Positions 58,501 to 64,000 of a stretch of 64,000 nucleotides of DNA are shown one piece after another; position 1 is the stretch's first letter; each line of letters starts with the position of its first letter. Source of the DNA: Raphanus sativus (lineage: Eukaryota; Streptophyta; Magnoliopsida; Brassicales; Brassicaceae); contig NC_079516.1 in NCBI RefSeq assembly GCF_000801105.2, positions 19,786,611 to 19,850,610 on the forward strand, written 5' to 3'. Under the pieces are notes generated by a model. That model worked only from the letters and a program-made list of their open reading frames with translations, was not told where the DNA came from and made no database searches. The translations under genes were made by a program, and so were the position numbers.

Positions 58501-61275
58501 TGACCAAAGAAAAGCCGCACAAAGCTGTTCTACCTCTTTCATACACTTGCTTGGTAACCTGAAAGCAGCAGACCAGAAATTCACAATACTCATAATCACT
58601 GCTTGTATCAACTGCAATCTTCCTGCATATGACAGAAACCTGCTTGTCCATGTATTTATTTTGCAGCGAATCTTTTCCACCAACAGTTGATAATCCTGCC
58701 TTCTCATGCTTTGGGTCATTAAAGGTAAGCCTAGATACCTCACAGGAAGAGTTCCTACTGCCAAAGGGAAGTTTAACAAGATTCTTGCCCTTTCCTCTGC
58801 TTTCACTCCTGCCATGTAGATTGTAGACTTCTCTATGCTTATTTTCAATCCAGACCAGACCGCAAATTCATCAAACACAGCAAGCGCACCTTCTATAGAC
58901 TTCTTTGATCCCTCAACAAACACCATAAGATCATCTGCGAAGCACAGGTGGGTGAGAGACAAAGAGCTGCAACCAGGATGAAACTTGAACTTCTTTTCCA
59001 CAACCGCCTTGTCTATCTTTAAGGACAAGATATTCATACAAAGAACAAAAAGGTACGGTGAGATTGGACAACCCTGCCGTAACCCTCTTTTGCTTTGAAA
59101 ATATCCTGCAAGTTCCCCATTCACTTGCACAGAAAATGAAGGGCTTGTGATGCACAATCTTATCCAGTGAATAAACTTTTCAGGAAATCCTAAAGCTTCT
59201 AATCCTTTCAGAACAAATTCCCACTGAACAGAATCAAAAGCTTTAGAAATGTCAATTTTCATGACACACCTGGACGAGACTGTCTCCTTGTGATAGTCTT
59301 TTACTAACTCTGAAGCCAAGAGCACATTCTCCATTAACAACCTCCCTTTGATGAAAGCCGACTGGTTCTCACTGATGATATTAGGCAGCAGCTTCTTCAG
59401 TCTATTCGCAATAATTTTTGACACCACTTTGTAGATGACATTGCAGCACGCAATAGGCCTATAGTCTTTCATTTCCATAGAATCTGTCTTTTTAGGTACA
59501 AGAGCCAAGATCGTTGAGTTCACACCTTTTGGTAAGAAGCCAAACCTGAAGACCGATTGGATAGCTACCACGAAGTCCCTTCCAGTGATATCCCAAGACT
59601 GCTTAAAGAACTCACAGGAATAACCATCCGGCCCTGGAGACTTATTTGCAGGCATCGCAAATAACACTTTCTTGATATCTTCTGTAGTTACCTCAGCTTC
59701 AAGCATAATACAATCATCTAAGCTGCATCTGTACTCAAGAAGCTCTCGCAATTCATCCACTGTAGTGCCTTTGTATTCATCAGGACACATGTTTAAGAGG
59801 TTTGAGAAGAAACTCTCAGCTTCCTTCTTTATCTCCTTATGCTCTGAGACTGTACTTCCATCAACACATCTAACCTCTCGAATCATATTCTGCGCTTGAC
59901 GTGACCTTATTGCGTTATAGAAAGCTTTGTTGTTGTGGTCTCCCACATCCAACCAATGAAGTTTTGATCGTTGCTTTAGAAAATCTTCTTCCAGACTTGC
60001 AACCTTCAACCAATTCTCATAAGCTATAGCTTCCTCTTGAACTGCTACTTCACTTGGGTCTTGAAGCGTTTTCTTCTGCTTATCACATAACACCTCATAA
60101 GTCTCTTTTGTACTTCATTAAGTTTTTCATAATAATTATCACTAATTTTTTTGAACCCAGTCATATGGGATGTAATTGTTAATGTGTATATATATATTGC
60201 AAAATTGCAGTGTGAAGTGAGATTTTTAGGGAAATTTCATCACCCAAATCTGGTCAAGCTCTTGGGTTATTGCTGGGAAGAAAATCAGTTCCTCTTGGTG
60301 TACGAGTATTTGCCTAAAGGAAGCCTTGAAAATCACCTCTTCTCAAGTCCAATATTACTCACACATTAATCACTTCATCTTACAAATCATCTTTCTTTCT
60401 TCATATAGTATATTTAAGATGTGCATGTAATGTTATTGCAGAAGGAGAGGCGTTAACATGGGATACACGTTTGAAAATTGCCATTGAAGCAGCTCAAGGA
60501 CTTACTTTTTTACATAACTCCGAAAATAGTGTTATTTACAGAGACTTCAAGGCGTCAAACATTCTTCTTGATTCCGTACGGTGTCGTTGCTTGTCATCTC
60601 TATCTTTCACGTTTTCTGCATGCATGTTTCTATTTTAGTTAACACTTAACAGTTGTTTCGTTTCTTACAGAACTTCCACGCCAAGCTTTCTAACTTCGGT
60701 CTAGCGACAAATGCTCCGATTAATGGATCCTCCTACGTGACCACACGTGTCATGGGCACACATGGTTACGCAGCTCCCGAATACATGGCTACAGGTAAAT
60801 AAAAAAACGGACAATTTTGTTTGGAAACACACATGTAACAACTCGTCGTTTCAATCTTGTATAACAATGTTTTTTTAATGTTGTTATAGGTCATTTATAC
60901 GTGCGGAGTGATGTTTACGGATTTGGAGTGGTCCTCCTAGAGCTATTAACTGGTCTAAGAGTATTAGACCGAACCCGACCTTCTGCGCAACAGAACCTTG
61001 TCGAATGGGCTAAACCGGTTCTGACCCAGAAAAAGAAAATCCAGAAAATGATGGACCCACGGCTCGAGCACAAGTATCCAATTATGGCGGTGACTAGAAC
61101 CGCTGCACTAATTCTACGGTGTCTCGAGGCTGACCCCAAGAACAGACCGCCCATGGACGATGTACTTAGAGAACTGGAAATCGTGAGGACTATCAGAGAC
61201 GAACTAAAAGAAGAGAGGCGTAAACGTAGCGTTGGTGGGAACTTGATAAACCTTTTCCAAAGCTGTCGGTTTTAG
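52520..61275 (+). CDS. RLCK-VII (PBS1-like/PBL) kinase with NFG motif, probable C-terminal part of NLR fusion
   Basis: Exons 52520-52746, 53486-53739, 60211-60346, 60442-60575, 60671-60794 and 60890-61275 join without a break. A 75-residue acidic region with no myristoylation-type MGxC start precedes the kinase. Kinase motifs: glycine loop [16 protein letters not shown] (ATP-binding Lys); [10 protein letters not shown] (alpha-C Glu); [11 protein letters not shown] (catalytic Asp kept); then NFG instead of DFG (AKLSNFGLA); [15 protein letters not shown]; and [19 protein letters not shown] lacks the Mg-binding Asp, so catalysis is doubtful. The 6.47-kb second intron starts with a GC donor (CAG|GCAAGT) and contains a Helitron and a LINE. 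RLCK-VII kinases act just below immune receptors. If separate from the CNL, translation could begin at ATG 52551, giving a kinase without the family's usual N-terminus. Confidence 0.82.
55621..56312. repeat. Tandem duplication of a 346-bp unit
   Basis: Two nearly identical units, 55621-55966 and 55967-56312, inside the Helitron. Few differences are visible, so the duplication is young compared with the other repeats here. Confidence 0.92.
56781..56968. repeat. Tandem duplication of a 92-bp unit
   Basis: AAAAGTTTAACCTCC...TTAATTATTAAAAAG is repeated with a few substitutions near the 5' end of the Helitron, plus the start of a third unit. Confidence 0.88.
57025..57238. other. Residual original intron sequence between Helitron and LINE
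   Basis: AT-rich. With 53740-54641 and 60128-60210 this leaves an ancestral kinase intron of roughly 1.2 kb. Confidence 0.6.
57239..60127 (-). mobile_element. 5'-truncated L1 LINE in the kinase intron
   Basis: Minus orientation. The 3' poly(A) appears as a T run at about 57247-57259. The target duplication TTCATTAAGTTTTT is at 57239-57252 and 60114-60127. The 5' end lies within ORF2, so endonuclease and ORF1 are missing, the usual result of incomplete reverse transcription. The protein resembles the plus-strand LINE at 5.8-11.6 kb (for example NSTILALIPKK versus [11 protein letters not shown]). Confidence 0.93.
57373..60093 (-). CDS. LINE reverse transcriptase (ORF2, 5'-truncated but open)
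   Basis: An uninterrupted 906-codon frame. It holds the end of the endonuclease-RT linker ([20 protein letters not shown]), the reverse transcriptase with [52 protein letters not shown] and an intact FADD (CFADDLMVF), then the zf-RVT region ([18 protein letters not shown]) and the C-terminal [14 protein letters not shown]. The absence of stops over 2.7 kb argues for a fairly recent insertion. It is antisense to the kinase gene and cannot retrotranspose alone without its endonuclease. Confidence 0.93.
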   Translation of the reverse strand: MLCDKQKKTLQDPSEVAVQEEAIAYENWLKVASLEEDFLKQRSKLHWLDVGDHNNKAFYNAIRSRQAQNMIREVRCVDGSTVSEHKEIKKEAESFFSNLLNMCPDEYKGTTVDELRELLEYRCSLDDCIMLEAEVTTEDIKKVLFAMPANKSPGPDGYSCEFFKQSWDITGRDFVVAIQSVFRFGFLPKGVNSTILALVPKKTDSMEMKDYRPIACCNVIYKVVSKIIANRLKKLLPNIISENQSAFIKGRLLMENVLLASELVKDYHKETVSSRCVMKIDISKAFDSVQWEFVLKGLEALGFPEKFIHWIRLCITSPSFSVQVNGELAGYFQSKRGLRQGCPISPYLFVLCMNILSLKIDKAVVEKKFKFHPGCSSLSLTHLCFADDLMVFVEGSKKSIEGALAVFDEFAVWSGLKISIEKSTIYMAGVKAEERARILLNFPLAVGTLPVRYLGLPLMTQSMRRQDYQLLVEKIRCKINTWTSRFLSYAGRLQLIQAVIMSIVNFWSAAFRLPSKCMKEVEQLCAAFLWSGPILKTTGAKVAWCEVCKQKDEGGLGIRALKEVNLVCGLKLIWRLLNGKSLWSKWIKENLMKKKSFWEVNVKSQNGSWMWRKLLKLREIAKGFYRKEVGNGRHTSFWFDNWSEIGVLFDRLGARGFIDLGIRKEATVEEAVFKARRRRRHRTEILNTIEEKLSAMKDSMTEDVEDESMWKREAGFRNDFSTSETWKLTRGEKEKCVWTRGVWFSQATPKFAFMVWLANLNRLSTMDRIASWNLGVDDGCVLCKNARESRNHLFFECSYSVQLWRSLVLGIMGSAFTSTWAENMQLISEGRNMDQKKLFCLRYALHAAMYGVWRERNRVKHGEKLAPVIVLKKMIDKGIRNKLSLLKSKRVKGMEDGLKLWFGTRV

Positions 61276-62840
61276 AACTTGATAAACCTTTTTCAAAGAA
61301 AATTGCTTTAGATGACAAACAAGTGATATTTTCCTTGTGGATGTTGAGTATAAATAGATTCCAAGTGTTTAAGGTAGGTGTGGACATTTGGGACATACGG
61401 AAAAAGATGTCTACTTCCAGCTGTCCAATTGAATGTGGAAACAAATCCAACACATGAAGATTTATATGCTGAAGAACCTCAGGTTGAAATGGAAAAAAGT
61501 ACCAGCTCAGTCTACTGTTGCGTCAAATCAATTGGTGTTACCAACTGAAAATTCAGAGTCGAACTTGGTTTCAGATGAAGAAACACGAGAAAAACTTACT
61601 GAACAGACTTTGGAATCTACTAAAGAAAGTGATGGGCCTAAGGATTTCTCTACTCCAGCAAACAACCTCACTGAAGCTACTATTTGGAAGAAATTTCATC
61701 CCTTGTTATTGTTTTCGAGGCCAACTTGGTTTCATGGGACAATTTATTAGTCCCACAATACTCTCCTGCACATGGCAGTCCTGTTCAAATTGCTTGTAAT
61801 ATGAGAAAGATGATGAAAGAGGATATATGAGTGATGCATGTCACGGCAAATCTCAACATCTCATAAGGTGAAAAACCAATAAAACCAATCCAAAAGTTTC
61901 AAGATATAGAATGGAAAACTGTAAGAGAAATGAGTAAAAGAGGTTGTCGAGGCCATGGAAACCACCTTCCATCTCCCTAATTGTTTTATCCTTTTCTTGT
62001 TTCATTAAGCTTATGAATCATAAGTCTTCTCCTTTTTAAGCAAACGCTTGGTCTAATATGAGGCATGTCTCATCATATTTTCTCAAACTTTATGGTTGTT
62101 TCAACAATACCTTTTACGTTTTTATTATTTTAATTTGAAAGTCCTTTTACAAAAAACGTATCGTTTGTGGATCAGGTCATAACAACCGTGTTAATGGATA
62201 TGGTTTACCGCACTTCCATAGAACCGAACCGGTCGTATCGAATAGTCTAGTCATATACACATTCATACGTAAAACCTTTATTATATTTAAAAATAAAATA
62301 AAATGTATTCCTTTTTGTAGTTTTTGTTTTTACATTATCAGAATTAATAAAAAAAACAATATATCAAAAAATATTTTAGTGAAATACTTTCTGTACAATG
62401 ACAGTTTTAAATTTCTCATCCAAAACAATTTCATTTTTCGTAATTATAATTCTCATTTTTCTCTATGTATTTATTTTTGTAGTTTTTACACCAGAGTTAG
62501 TGAATATAATATAGCGAAAAAAACAGTAAAACGTTCTATGTACAATGACAGTTTTAAATTTCACGTGCAAAAACAAAATTCAATTTTTAATTATAATTCT
62601 GGTTTTTTCTTCCTTATGTTGCAAATCCAATTGCTACTTAAAATATTTTTCAATGACCATGATGTCCCTATTGCTTAGATTAAATAGAACACCACATCGA
62701 TTCTTCTCTTTTGCTTCCTTTATTTTTTTCAATTTTTTTGAATTTTGAATTCCTTTTCCATCATTCTCTCTCTTTCAAATCCATTTGCAATTCCTAAGAG
62801 AATTTTCATATTGATTGTCAAAAATATTAGTTATTTTTGA
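61276..62840 (+). other. 3' flank of the kinase gene with an unassigned coding-like stretch
   Basis: The first 60 bases repeat part of the end of the kinase exon (GAACTTGATAAACCTTTT occurs at 61240 and 61276). At 61433-61750 a plus frame reads VASNQLVLPTENSESNLVSD and EKLTEQTLESTKESDGPKDF, protein-like, acidic and unrecognised; a parallel frame reads THEDLYAEEPQVEMEKS. It may be a captured gene fragment. The rest, from about 62100, is AT-rich with nothing recognised. Confidence 0.35.
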
Positions 62841-63528
62841 ATTATAACTAGGCATGGGCACGAATCGGATATACACAGTCTTTTAAGGTATTTGTGATTT
62901 GCTTCGAATGTTACGGATATCTAATTTTCCAATTTGTTTTGCTTCGGAAAAATACGGATATTCGGAAAAGCGGATATCTAGGAAATAAATAAATATTTGC
63001 GGATATGTCATTTGTTTTGATTAATACAAATAATCTTAAAAATTCGATACAAATTTGTTTTGTAAAATATTTTTTGACATGATATAAAAGATAAAAATTA
63101 AAAGAAGTAGTGGATCTACCTATTTTGTAAATTTTTAAACTTACTTAGAAATTATAATAACATAAAACTTAAGAAAAAATTATAATTGTCATAAATGTTT
63201 TCTCTTCCTTTTATGTAATAATTTTATATAAGTAATAATGTGAATATAATCTGTCAAATCATATGTTACAATAATAATTATATAATTTTATACATTTAAA
63301 ACTTTAAATATAATCAAAATACATGTATTTATATATTGACGGATTGGATCAGATATTCGCTTTCCAAAATTTTAGTATTTGTGATTTTCTTCGATTTTAA
63401 CAGATATTGAATTTTAGTATTTACTTTGCTTCGAAAACTTATGAATATCCGGAATTTTCAGATCTAATAGCAACGAATAAAGAATCAAATCAAATTTAAC
63501 CGATAAAATGCTCGGTACTAATTACAAC
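62841..63528. mobile_element. hAT-like MITE, about 672 bp
   Basis: Body 62849-63520. Its ends TAGGCATGGGCA and (reverse complement) TAGTACCGAGCA share 7 of 12 positions. The flanking 8-mers ATTATAAC (62841-62848) and ATTACAAC (63521-63528) differ at one base, fitting the 8-bp duplication of hAT elements. The interior is rich in CGGATATTCGG-like motifs, common in Brassicaceae hAT derivatives. No transposase. Confidence 0.62.
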
Positions 63529-64000
63529 TCACCCTCTTTCCTCACCCTCTTTCCTCTATTAAACTTGTTTTAATATTCAGAATCCTCATATCTCTGCAAA
63601 TTGAACTCTCCATTCTCTCAATAATTTGTAATTGTTGTGTCATACTACTGATTTACAACAGGTTTAATGATTTTTCTGGTTAAGAAACCCTCGCCTTCTC
63701 CCTCCTCTTCATCGAGCTGCATGCTCTTCAATCTCTGCCCCAATGTGCAGGCTCGCTCCATTCGTTGACCGAAAAGTTCGTAGGAAGGAAGAAGCGTGAA
63801 GAAAAGGAAGAAGATTAAGCATCATTGATGCAAGAGAGGAAAAAAACAATTTGTATCTGGAAAACTGGTAATGTCCACTGAAATGAACATTATGGATAGT
63901 TTCCTTTTTGCCGACTCTTTAATTTTTTGACTTTTTAATTTGATTGCTCTGTATTTTTTTACTTGATTGTTTTCTTGCTTTAGTAGATTGTTGAAGACAG
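63529..64000. other. Window end, possible 5' region of another gene
   Basis: Repeated TCACCCTCTTTCCTC, then a pyrimidine-rich stretch 63680-63770 like a plant 5' leader. I cannot define a coding start before the window ends. Confidence 0.3.

Overview
The window is nuclear DNA of a flowering plant of the Brassicaceae, most likely Brassica or Raphanus. It is AT-rich, its genes have small GT-AG introns, and it is full of Helitrons, L1-type LINEs, a chromodomain Ty3/gypsy element and MITE-like elements. Several genes read like Arabidopsis families from the lower arm of chromosome 5 (AIM24, KUA1/MYBH, palmitoyl-protein thioesterase, RPS5-type CNL, in that order), so I infer a block collinear with the At5g472xx-At5g474xx region. 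No database could be searched; every family name comes from recognised motifs.

Layout. 1-5.8 kb: a RING-H2 gene (minus), a broken PI31-like proteasome-inhibitor gene (plus), AT-rich DNA and a minisatellite. 5.8-11.6 kb: a nearly complete but dead L1 LINE with an 11-bp target duplication. 12.2-17.0 kb: two abutting Helitrons, one carrying a 1.7-kb solo LTR. 17.3-19.2 kb: an intact five-exon amidase gene. 19.3-25.9 kb: an AIM24-like pseudogene (minus) with a complete, apparently very young gypsy element in one intron. 27.2-28.5 kb: the KUA1/MYBH-like transcription factor (minus). 29-32.2 kb: a Helitron with an exact empty site elsewhere in the window, then a MULE-like inverted-repeat element holding tRNA-like sequences. 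33.1-33.7 kb: a truncated second copy of the amidase gene ending at a tRNA-Leu(UAG) gene. 33.7-43.2 kb: six tandem copies (three clearly open, one open with a shortened tail, two broken) of a plant-specific uncharacterised family. 43.7-47.7 kb: fragments of a thioesterase, a GYF protein, a copia gag and an SRA-domain (SUVH) gene. 49.9-61.3 kb: a CNL immune receptor followed in the same reading frame, through a plausible intron, by an RLCK-VII kinase. A Helitron and a LINE sit in one kinase intron. 62.8-63.5 kb: a small hAT-like element.

The most exciting item is the possible CNL-RLCK-VII fusion. The spliced frame stays open for about 1240 codons. The NLR has a degenerate MHD motif and a degenerate Walker B, and the kinase has NFG in place of DFG. 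That is what an integrated pseudokinase decoy would look like, given that RPS5 and ZAR1 guard RLCK-VII kinases. Second is the tandem array, whose C-terminal minisatellite is read in an acidic frame in some copies and in a basic frame in another. Third is the set of internal empty sites (same-window paralogues lacking the insert) that fix Helitron and LTR insertion boundaries to the base.
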